DNA of 8,341 nt from Sulfurimonas sp. GTDB taxonomy: Bacteria; Campylobacterota; Campylobacteria; Campylobacterales; Sulfurimonadaceae. The DNA is taken from assembly GCA_027063215.1 (NCBI GenBank), contig JAMOSE010000139.1, positions 1 to 8,341 on the forward strand, in the 5' to 3' direction. A program made the position numbers and the translations under genes. Within the stretch, counting starts at the first letter, position 1, and the number at the start of each line of letters is the position of its first letter. The notes beneath the pieces are model-generated. The model was not told where the DNA came from. It saw only the letters and a program-made list of their open reading frames with translations, and did no database searches. Below are positions 1 through 5,422 of the stretch, piece after piece.

Positions 1-47
1 CGCTCATAACGGAGTGGTCCCGTGTTCGAGTCACGGCGAACCCACCA
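1..47 (+). tRNA. tRNA with CAU anticodon, 3' portion (probably elongator tRNA-Met)
   Basis: Only the 3' half lies in the window. The anticodon loop CTCATAA is at 3-9 with CAT at 5-7, and the 3' anticodon strand is at 10-14. A five-base variable loop follows (15-19). The T arm pairs 20-24 with 32-36 around the loop TTCGAGT. The 3' acceptor strand is 37-43, the discriminator is A44, and CCA is encoded at 45-47. The anticodon stem lacks the three consecutive G:C pairs of initiator tRNA, so elongator Met is the best call. A lysidine-modified tRNA-Ile(CAU) cannot be excluded without the 5' half. The 5' end, D arm and promoter are off the window. Confidence 0.93.
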
Positions 48-137
48 CTTACAATTTTCTAAATAACAATATTTTAAAAAATCATCAATTCATTTAAGTC
101 TTTAATATTAAAAAATTAAGTTTTATCTCATAAAATA

Positions 138-150
138 TGACAGATTGTCA
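138..150. promoter_or_regulatory. Perfect short palindrome, candidate operator of the restriction-modification genes
   Basis: TGACA-GAT-TGTCA is a perfect inverted repeat with five-base arms and a three-base centre. It lies about 30 bases upstream of the candidate -10 box at 181-186, where a repressor or activator could act. No controller (C) protein gene is present beside the cassette. The site is short and its function is inferred from position only. Confidence 0.3.
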
Positions 151-160
151 ATAAATAGAG

Positions 161-186
161 TGGACTAAGAGAGCTTCAGATATAAT
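161..186 (+). promoter_or_regulatory. Candidate promoter of the methyltransferase-endonuclease operon
   Basis: A consensus TATAAT is at 181-186. The nearest -35-like hexamer, TGGACT at 161-166, has a spacer of only 14 bases, so the -35 is poor, as is common in Campylobacterota. Transcription would start near 193, giving a leader of roughly 20-25 bases before the GTG start at 216. A Shine-Dalgarno-like AAGG (203-206) lies nine bases before that start. Confidence 0.5.
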
Positions 187-215
187 TGCACTATTAATGG
201 ATAAGGTGAAGTGAA

Positions 216-1028
216 GTGGGTAAACCAGTTATAAAATGGGTCGGTGGTAAAAGACAGTTGATACATGAGATCAAAAAACATATGCCACAACAATATAACA
301 GATATTTTGAACCTTTTATAGGCGGCGCTGCTCTTTTTTTTGAACTGAAGCAAAAAAATAGTTTTATTAATGACTATAATCCAGAATTGACAAATTTATA
401 TGAGATTATTAAGAGTAAACCAAAAGAGCTCATAGCAGATCTAAAAAAACATAAAAATAGTGAAGAGTACTATTATGATTTAAGAGCTTTAGACCGAGAT
501 CCACAAAAATATAAAAAAATATCGAAAGTAAAAAAAGCAAGTCGATTTATTTTTCTTAACAAAACAGGCTATAACGGACTTTACAGAGTAAATAAAAAAG
601 GTCAAAATAATGTTCCTTATGGTCGTTATGTAAATCCTACAATTTTTGAAGAAGAGAATATTTTGGAGTGTAGCAAAAGACTTCAAGATACTACAATAAT
701 GACAGGTGACTTTGAAAATATAAAAGAGCATATACAAGAGGGTGATTTTATCTATTTTGATCCGCCTTATGTTCCGCTCAATGCGACCTCTAATTTTACC
801 GGCTATACAGATAAAGGTTTTGATGAAGATATGCAGTTTAGACTGAAAGAATTATGTGACTATATTGACGCTAAAGGTGCATATTTTTTACTTTCAAACT
901 CCTATACAGATTTTATTTTAGATCTTTATAAAGAGTATACTATCATAACTGTAGAAGCCAACAGAGCTTTAAACTGCAAGGCAAATGGCAGAGGGAAGAT
1001 CAAAGAAGTGTTAGTAAAGAACTATTAA
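216..1028 (+). CDS. DNA adenine-N6 methyltransferase, Dam/DpnM class (restriction-modification methylase)
   Basis: This enzyme transfers a methyl group from S-adenosylmethionine to the N6 of adenine in a short DNA target and so protects host DNA from the neighbouring nuclease. At 270 aa it is full length for the Dam family. Visible motifs are WVGGKRQL (8-15), the AdoMet loop FEPFIGGAAL (31-40), the acidic NDYN (52-55), the Dam-type target-recognition segment LNKTGYNGLYRVNKKG (114-129) followed by NVPYGRY (132-138), the catalytic DPPY (182-185), LLSNS (225-229) and the C-terminal GRGKIKEVLV (258-267). The start is GTG: an in-frame TGA sits at 207-209 and GTG 216 is the first usable codon after it. 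By family, GATC is the likeliest target, but related enzymes recognise other sites such as CATG, so specificity is inferred. The gene looks intact, and its DNA is more AT-rich than the metX/metY block. Confidence 0.93.
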   Translation: MGKPVIKWVGGKRQLIHEIKKHMPQQYNRYFEPFIGGAALFFELKQKNSFINDYNPELTNLYEIIKSKPKELIADLKKHKNSEEYYYDLRALDRDPQKYKKISKVKKASRFIFLNKTGYNGLYRVNKKGQNNVPYGRYVNPTIFEEENILECSKRLQDTTIMTGDFENIKEHIQEGDFIYFDPPYVPLNATSNFTGYTDKGFDEDMQFRLKELCDYIDAKGAYFLLSNSYTDFILDLYKEYTIITVEANRALNCKANGRGKIKEVLVKNY

Positions 1029-1039
1029 GATCCAAAACA

Positions 1040-2275
1040 ATGGCTAAAATAAATTTTCACCAAGCTTGGAAAAACATTTTTGAGAGATATAAGCTTCTAG
1101 AAACGATCAAAAAAGATGGCTTTGTAGATATAAGTGCAGATGCTATAAAAGCGGTAGATAACAAAGAACCGAGAAATCTAACAAAAATTGACTTTCGAGA
1201 AAAACTGCCGCATATTATGAAAGAAGAGGGGCTTTCCATTCTTGCTATAAAAAACGGTTTATATCGAATTGCTAAAAATGATCCTTTTATAGATATAGCC
1301 GAAGAGATAAGTACAAAAGTTATAACATTAGATGTTCCTCAAAATATTAGTACTATCGATCCTTTTAATATAAAATCTGAAAGTGCTGCTTTGGATATTG
1401 CTATGATATCAGGTATGCATCGAAGAGTTTTTCAAGAAGAGAGTCAGTTAACGGTTCGAGGACGATTACGAGGGAGTTTGAATTTTCATATTGCAGATGT
1501 AGCGTATAATGTTGAAGGTGTGCAAATCGAAGTAGATGGGGGCTATGAATCAAAAAGTGCTCTTCATCTCATAGAAGCAAAAATAGGCTACTCAAATAAC
1601 ATCAACATAAGACAGCTTTTGTATCCGCAACTCTATTGGGAGAGAGAATTAAAAGGGAAAAAAAAGATTAAAAGTTATCTCTTTTATCTCCAAAATGATA
1701 TCTTTCGATTTATTCCCTTTTATACAAATGATACTATTGGTTATGTTGATTATGAAAATGAGATGGCTTTTCGCTTTAAAGAAGCGTTGAGCAATTTTTC
1801 GATCTATGATATTGCAGTAAATAGTAAAGATGTTGATACTTCTGTGCCTTTTCCTCAAGCAGATAGATTTGAAACACTCCATACAATGATCCTTTTACTC
1901 TCTCAAAACAGATGTTTAAGTAAAGAGGAGTTTAGTACTCATTTTGATATAGTTGAGCGTCAAATAGATTACTACTTTAGTGCATTAAAATGGTTAAAGG
2001 TTGCGAAGGAAGACCATAACTGTTTAGTTCTTACTCCAAAAGGAGAAGAAATTGTAAATTTACCATTTAGAAAAAGAGTAGAAGTATTGGCAAAAACTGT
2101 TTTTTCCGATCCTATTTTTAATGCAGTCTTGCATAACAAAGATATAAATTCAAACTATTTTTATCATTATAATATGTATAGTGAGAGTACGATTAAACGG
2201 CGTTTGGGAACTGTGCGTGCATGGATAAAGTATTTGAAAACAATTTTAGAACAAGATGAAAGTTGGCGGATTTGA
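1040..2275 (+). CDS. Type II restriction endonuclease-like protein with PD-(D/E)XK core and winged-helix parts
   Basis: This is probably the nuclease partner of the methyltransferase, which ends 11 bases upstream. The central region has a plausible PD-(D/E)XK active site: IEVDGGYE (163-170, D166) on one strand, then LIEAK (177-181, E179 and K181) on the next, followed by a helix around RQLLYPQLYW (191-200). The N-terminal 80 residues, including EPRNLTKIDF (43-52) and LSILAIKNGLYRI (65-77), resemble the front domain of large uncharacterised type II endonuclease-like proteins. Residues 277-341 look like a winged helix, and the C-terminus has a basic helix, TIKRRLGTVRAWIKYL (384-399). At 411 aa it is much longer than DpnII-type GATC nucleases and does not resemble them. 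The ATG has almost no Shine-Dalgarno sequence, so translation is probably coupled to the upstream gene. The nuclease role is inferred from motif and context; a DNA-binding regulator is the alternative. Confidence 0.75.
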   Translation: MAKINFHQAWKNIFERYKLLETIKKDGFVDISADAIKAVDNKEPRNLTKIDFREKLPHIMKEEGLSILAIKNGLYRIAKNDPFIDIAEEISTKVITLDVPQNISTIDPFNIKSESAALDIAMISGMHRRVFQEESQLTVRGRLRGSLNFHIADVAYNVEGVQIEVDGGYESKSALHLIEAKIGYSNNINIRQLLYPQLYWERELKGKKKIKSYLFYLQNDIFRFIPFYTNDTIGYVDYENEMAFRFKEALSNFSIYDIAVNSKDVDTSVPFPQADRFETLHTMILLLSQNRCLSKEEFSTHFDIVERQIDYYFSALKWLKVAKEDHNCLVLTPKGEEIVNLPFRKRVEVLAKTVFSDPIFNAVLHNKDINSNYFYHYNMYSESTIKRRLGTVRAWIKYLKTILEQDESWRI

Positions 2276-2277
2276 CT
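2263..2277. repeat. 15-base near-identical direct repeat, copy 1
   Basis: TTGGCGGATTTGACT recurs at 3742-3756 with one difference (T for C at position 11). This copy spans the last codons and the TGA stop of the endonuclease gene. The two copies bracket the htpX-glycosylase pair. A 14/15 match is close to what chance could give in a window this size, so its importance rests on position. Confidence 0.4.
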
Positions 2278-2284
2278 TTTAAAC

Positions 2285-2317
2285 GCTACAAAAGTAGCAT
2301 ATCATTTTTCTTTTTTT
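2285..2317 (+). terminator. Candidate terminator after the restriction-modification operon
   Basis: GCTAC (2285-2289) and GTAGC (2294-2298) form a five-base-pair hairpin with an AAAA loop. A T-rich run (2304-2317, broken by one C) begins a few bases after the stem. An overlapping alternative hairpin pairs ACTTTT (2275-2280) with AAAAGT (2290-2295). The stem is short and the T-run is offset, so termination may be weak. The same stretch is also the upstream part of the htpX promoter. Confidence 0.4.
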
Positions 2318-2318
2318 G

Positions 2319-2327
2319 TGCTACAAT
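2319..2327 (+). promoter_or_regulatory. Extended -10 promoter of htpX
   Basis: TGCTACAAT matches an extended -10 element (TG, one base, then TACAAT at 2322-2327). It is preceded by a long T-rich stretch and has no convincing -35, the usual look of a sigma-70 promoter in Campylobacterota. Transcription would begin near 2334, about 25 bases before the htpX ATG. GCTAC repeats surround it. Confidence 0.6.
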
Positions 2328-2357
2328 CAAATAAAAAATATTTATAAAAGGATAATT

Positions 2358-3221
2358 ATGGCTTTAGTAATGTTGATACTTATGAACTTGGCTGTTATGG
2401 CCTCACTTTATATAGCACTTTTTATACTGAGTAACTTTTTTGGAATCTATATAGATCAACAAAGTATGAGTGGGCTTTTTATGATGGCGGCACTCTTTGG
2501 TTTTGGAGGGAGTTTTATTTCGCTTTTTCTCTCCAAATGGATGGCTAAACGTTCTATGGGCGTTTCAATTATTGAGATGCCTTCAAATGAGACTGAGCGT
2601 TGGCTTGTCAGTACTATTGAGCGTTTGGCAGATGAAGCAGGTATAGGAATGCCAGAGGTTGGTGTATTTGATGCTGCTCCAAATGCCTTTGCTACAGGAT
2701 GGGATAAAAACAACTCCCTTGTTGCTGTGAGTAGTGGACTTTTAGAGATGATGGGTCGTGATGAGATAGAAGGAGTGCTTGCACATGAGATAAGCCATAT
2801 CAAAAATGGTGATATGGTGACTATGACATTGATGCAAGGGGTACTTAATACTTTTGTGATTTTTATTTCACGCATACTTGCTTCTATGGTAGCACGTGAC
2901 AGAGAGGGCAATACAAATCAAATGATGTATTTTATGATTAGCATGGCTTTAGAGATGGTTTTTAGCCTCTTTGCTACGGCTATTTTAATGTGGTACTCAC
3001 GTCATAGAGAGTATCGAGCAGATGAGGGTGCTGTTGATCTTAGTGGTGCAGAGGGTATCTACTATGCACTTGCAAAACTTGGACAAATTCCACGTGAGCA
3101 GTTAGCACTGAATGATGATTATAAGGCTTTTGGAATTGTCGGTTTTTTAGGAAGTTTTTTTGCATCGCATCCACCTATTGAAGCAAGACTTGAACATATT
3201 AAAGAGTATGCAGGTGTATAA
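2358..3221 (+). CDS. htpX: Membrane-bound zinc metalloprotease HtpX (peptidase family M48)
   Basis: HtpX degrades misfolded or damaged inner-membrane proteins, working with FtsH in membrane quality control. The protein is 287 aa, close to the E. coli length. Hydrophobic segments at about 5-30 and 38-60 anchor the N-terminus. The zinc motif HEISH is at 143-147, and two more hydrophobic segments follow at about 155-175 and 188-213. The third zinc ligand is E218 in the signature SRHREYRADEGA (214-225). SHPPIEARLEHI (270-281) is the usual family C-terminus. I start at ATG 2358 because AAAAGGA (2346-2352) is an excellent ribosome binding site five bases upstream. A longer reading from a TTG at 2316 would begin upstream of the -10 box and is rejected. 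The glycosylase gene follows after five bases. All catalytic residues are present. Confidence 0.95.
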   Translation: MALVMLILMNLAVMASLYIALFILSNFFGIYIDQQSMSGLFMMAALFGFGGSFISLFLSKWMAKRSMGVSIIEMPSNETERWLVSTIERLADEAGIGMPEVGVFDAAPNAFATGWDKNNSLVAVSSGLLEMMGRDEIEGVLAHEISHIKNGDMVTMTLMQGVLNTFVIFISRILASMVARDREGNTNQMMYFMISMALEMVFSLFATAILMWYSRHREYRADEGAVDLSGAEGIYYALAKLGQIPREQLALNDDYKAFGIVGFLGSFFASHPPIEARLEHIKEYAGV

Positions 3222-3226
3222 GTATT

Positions 3227-3706
3227 ATGACTCGTTTTAGCCATCCTTTTGCTGCCTTTGTTCCTGATGGAGCAGAGGTATTGATACTTGGGAGTTTTCC
3301 AAGCATAAAATCTTTTGAAGATAACTTCTATTATGCTCACCCACAAAACCAGTTTTTTAAACTTTTAGCTGCTGTTTATGATGAAAAAGCACCAAAGAGT
3401 ATTGAGGAAAAAAGCAATTTATTACAAAAACATAAAATAGCTCTTTGGGATATGGTAGAGAGTTGTGAGCGAGAGAACTCACTTGATTCAAATCTTAAAA
3501 ATATAAAAGTCAATGATATAGAGAGTTTTTTACGTAAATACCCTACAATCAAAAAAGTCTGTTTTACAGGAAAAACTTCCCAAAAACTCTATGATAAAAA
3601 TTTTTCACATTTAGATATAGCAACTTACTATCTTCCAAGTCCAAGCCCGGCTTACAGGGCGATGAAGTTTGAAGAGAAGTTGGCAGAGTATAAGGCTGTT
3701 TTATGA
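3227..3706 (+). CDS. DNA-deoxyinosine (hypoxanthine) glycosylase, uracil-DNA glycosylase superfamily family 6
   Basis: Enzymes of this family excise hypoxanthine, the deamination product of adenine, from DNA and start base-excision repair. The first half has the nucleotide-pocket signature LILGSFPSIKS (19-29) followed by YYAHPQNQFFKLL (35-47); the Asn in PQNQF corresponds to the catalytic Asn reported for this family. The second half has VCFTGKTSQKLY (111-122) and LPSPSPAYR (136-144), the counterpart of the DNA-intercalating HPSPLS loop of uracil glycosylases. At 159 aa it matches these small single-domain proteins. The ATG lies five bases after the htpX stop. The only Shine-Dalgarno candidate is AGG at 3212-3214 inside the end of htpX, so the two genes are probably co-transcribed and coupled. 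The exact substrate is inferred from family; uracil or xanthine activity is possible. Confidence 0.85.
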   Translation: MTRFSHPFAAFVPDGAEVLILGSFPSIKSFEDNFYYAHPQNQFFKLLAAVYDEKAPKSIEEKSNLLQKHKIALWDMVESCERENSLDSNLKNIKVNDIESFLRKYPTIKKVCFTGKTSQKLYDKNFSHLDIATYYLPSPSPAYRAMKFEEKLAEYKAVL

Positions 3707-3741
3707 GAATAATTGTAAAGGGTATTGAGTATTAAAAGAGA

Positions 3742-3756
3742 TTGGCGGATTCGACT
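3742..3756. repeat. 15-base near-identical direct repeat, copy 2
   Basis: TTGGCGGATTCGACT lies in the intergenic gap after the glycosylase gene. Read in the same codon phase as copy 1 it also encodes Trp-Arg-Ile, but continues RLKEKF to a TAG at 3770-3772, where copy 1 stops at TGA. The in-frame open stretch begins only after a TAA at 3716-3718, so if it is a gene remnant it is very short. Confidence 0.4.
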
Positions 3757-3797
3757 CAAAGAAAAGTTTTAGCTACTCTTTGGAAGTCCAAATTTTT
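3753..3797. terminator. Candidate shared terminator between convergent operons
   Basis: GACTCAAAGA (3753-3762) can pair with TCTTTG (3777-3782) and AGTC (3785-3788) across a two-base bulge and a 14-base loop. On the plus strand a TTTTT run follows at 3793-3797. On the minus strand a weaker T-rich stretch follows, around 3732-3741. The hairpin overlaps the last codons of the minus-strand ThiF-like gene, so it fits best as the terminator for htpX and the glycosylase. The long loop and bulge make it moderate at best. Confidence 0.35.
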
Positions 3798-4443
3798 GTG
3801 TAATAAGTTCACCTTCATTATTGAAAAAAAGATAGTAAAGTAGATCTTTTTTAACGGATAATCCTGCTAAATAGCGAAGCGCAAGATTAGCTTGTAGAGA
3901 TGCTATGTGCATAACAATCGGGGCTGCAATACCTGCAGGTGTTTTATCTACTATTTTAAAAGAGTCTGAAAATGAGGATTCTTCTATAAAAGCTACTTGA
4001 CCATGAAAAGCCTCTACGCTTCCATATACCCATGGTAGGTTTTTATCTTTGGCATAGCTGTTAATTTCAGCACGGGTAGGGAGGTTGTCTGTTGCATCAA
4101 TGATTAGATCAACTGCTATCTCTTTTTTACTCCAGCCTAAAAAGTCTGTATTGTGAGCGATGGCTTTTGTGTAGGGACAACGCGCCTCAATAAGAGTTGC
4201 ATTGATTACAGCTTTGTTTTTACCTTCATCACCCATTTTAAAGGCTATCTGTCTATGAATATTATGGAGACTTACTTCATCAAAATCAACCATATGAATT
4301 TCACCGATACCGCTTGCTCCAAGAGCAAAGGCAAGTGAAGATCCAAGTCCACCTGAACCGATAATGGCTATTTTTTTTGTTTGCAGTAGTCTTTGTTTTT
4401 CTTCTCCCCAGAGTTGAACCTGACGGTGAAAGTAGTTCATCAT
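3769..4443 (-). CDS. ThiF/MoeB/HesA-family adenylyltransferase (E1-like), cysteine-poor variant
   Basis: Proteins of this family use ATP to adenylate the C-terminal glycine of a ubiquitin-like sulfur carrier such as ThiS or MoaD. The adenylation site looks intact: N-terminal HRQ (6-8), the Rossmann loop GSGGLGSS (29-36), VDFDEVSLHNIHRQ (52-65) with D55, N61 and R64, K77 in GKNKA, and DATDN (116-120). The C-terminal AGIAAPIVMHIASLQANLAL (170-189) matches the family helix. The only cysteine in 224 aa is C89. The paired zinc cysteines and the conserved catalytic cysteine seen in typical ThiF and MoeB are missing; the zinc region has TPAG instead. Its ATG overlaps the stop of the upstream nitrilase-like gene by four bases (ATGA), so the two are translationally coupled. 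No ThiS or MoaD-type gene is visible here. Family is secure; the partner and pathway are unknown. Confidence 0.85.
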   Translation of the reverse strand: MMNYFHRQVQLWGEEKQRLLQTKKIAIIGSGGLGSSLAFALGASGIGEIHMVDFDEVSLHNIHRQIAFKMGDEGKNKAVINATLIEARCPYTKAIAHNTDFLGWSKKEIAVDLIIDATDNLPTRAEINSYAKDKNLPWVYGSVEAFHGQVAFIEESSFSDSFKIVDKTPAGIAAPIVMHIASLQANLALRYLAGLSVKKDLLYYLFFNNEGELITQKFGLPKSS

Positions 4444-5237
4444 AAGTGTTCCCTTCTTTTGATGGCTTCTTTAAATCCCCATGTTCTACGAGAAGCAAGT
4501 ACATCTGTATGATTCATATCAACTATCATAAGTTCTTCTTTATTTCCAAGGTGAGTGAGAAGTTCGCCATTAGGTGATACTAAAATAGAATCACCGTAAA
4601 AATTCCATGTAAACTCTTTATCTTGGAACTCACCAATACGATTGGCTCGTAAAATATAGCAGTTATGAGTAAAGGCACGCGTAGCTATAAGTGCTTTCCA
4701 TCGTTCGTATGATTCAAATGTAGAGACGCTTGGAACTAAAAGACAGTCAATACTTTTATTTTTAAGTTTTTGAAATATCTCATCAAAATGAAGCTCAAAT
4801 CCACTGATCACACCAAATTTAAAGCCATCTATTTTAAATACCAAGGGTGTTTGGAGTGGTTTTATCTCATTTGCAAAGAATTTCTCTTCGTTCCAGTGTG
4901 TATAGTTAATAAGGATCTGCTGTTCATAGTAGGATGTTGAAGCAGGGGCAAACTTTGCTATGGTTTTATAGATCTGCTTCTTTTTTACTATAATAATGGG
5001 TGCAACAATAGTCATACTGTATGTAGAAGAGAGTTCTTTGAGTATCTTTATCTGATGGCTTGCCTGTTCTTTAATCATACTGATTGACATTGTTGAGAGC
5101 TCTTTAAAGAAAGGGTTTAAAATATACTCTCCAAGCAGTAATAGTTTAACACCTTTTTTGCTGGCAATACGGATATAATTATAGAGTTTTGTTGAACTCA
5201 TGCCCTGAGAGCTGAGTTGAAGTACGGCAGCACGCAT
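4440..5237 (-). CDS. Nitrilase-fold (carbon-nitrogen hydrolase) protein, probably catalytically inactive
   Basis: The 265 aa protein has the nitrilase-superfamily layout: an N-terminal strand AAVLQLSS (3-10), the first catalytic glutamate E37 in LLLLGEYILNPF (32-43), late APIII (79-83), a central HWNEEKFF (114-121), FKFGVISGFELHFDE (139-153) and the C-terminal YGDSILVSPNGELL (214-227). Aligning by eye with the usual YRKTHL and GVLICYDLRFPE signatures, the catalytic lysine is replaced by Y112 and the nucleophilic cysteine by G146. Cysteines 165 and 193 lie elsewhere. If the alignment is right, it cannot perform normal amidase or nitrilase chemistry and may be structural or regulatory. The reading frame is intact, so this is not decay by frameshift. 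Its start shares one base with the xseB stop (TAATG) and its end overlaps the ThiF-like gene. Confidence 0.82.
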   Translation of the reverse strand: MRAAVLQLSSQGMSSTKLYNYIRIASKKGVKLLLLGEYILNPFFKELSTMSISMIKEQASHQIKILKELSSTYSMTIVAPIIIVKKKQIYKTIAKFAPASTSYYEQQILINYTHWNEEKFFANEIKPLQTPLVFKIDGFKFGVISGFELHFDEIFQKLKNKSIDCLLVPSVSTFESYERWKALIATRAFTHNCYILRANRIGEFQDKEFTWNFYGDSILVSPNGELLTHLGNKEELMIVDMNHTDVLASRRTWGFKEAIKRREHL

Positions 5238-5422
5238 TATGAAGCTTTTATCTCTTGGATTTTCAGTTCAGCATCTTGGAGCATTTTTTGAGCAGCCTGA
5301 AGTTCTTTCATACCCTTTTCATAAGCCTTTACACTCTCTTCTAAGGTGATTTCGGGTTTCATCAGAGTCTCTAGGATCTCTTTTGCATTTTGCAGTTTTT
5401 TTTCAAAGTTCTCTTTAGCCAT
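5237..5422 (-). CDS. xseB: Exodeoxyribonuclease VII small subunit
   Basis: XseB binds the large subunit XseA to form exonuclease VII, which degrades single-stranded DNA to short oligonucleotides in repair. The 61 aa product is almost entirely helical and has the family signature LEESVKAYEKGMKEL around residues 27-41, followed by AELKIQEI. I choose the ATG at 5422-5420, because AAAGGA (5436-5431) is then a good ribosome binding site eight bases upstream. The ATG three codons earlier, at 5431, would sit directly against that site. The start lies inside the last codons of metX (overlap 5415-5422), and the stop shares a base with the next gene, so translation is coupled on both sides. xseA is not in the window. 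Confidence 0.9.
   Translation of the reverse strand: MAKENFEKKLQNAKEILETLMKPEITLEESVKAYEKGMKELQAAQKMLQDAELKIQEIKAS

Noticed and set aside
48..110. Intrinsic terminator for the tRNA
   Set aside because: Only AT-rich runs are present; I could not find a stem with G:C content followed by a T-run.
197..214. Five-codon ORF (MDKVK) just before the methyltransferase start
   Set aside because: It is too short, has no ribosome binding site and shows no leader-peptide character.
2316..2357. Longer N-terminus for HtpX from a TTG at 2316
   Set aside because: It would start before the extended -10 box and add residues outside the normal HtpX N-terminus, whereas ATG 2358 has an excellent AAAAGGA site.
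2456..2911. 151-codon minus-strand open frame opposite htpX
   Set aside because: It is a shadow of the well-supported htpX frame, with low-complexity Ser/Ile-rich composition and no recognisable domain or ribosome binding site.
3742..3760. tRNA fragment suggested by the GGATTCGACTC string, as in a T arm or attachment site
   Set aside because: No complementary five-base T-stem flanks the loop and it does not match the tRNA at the left edge.
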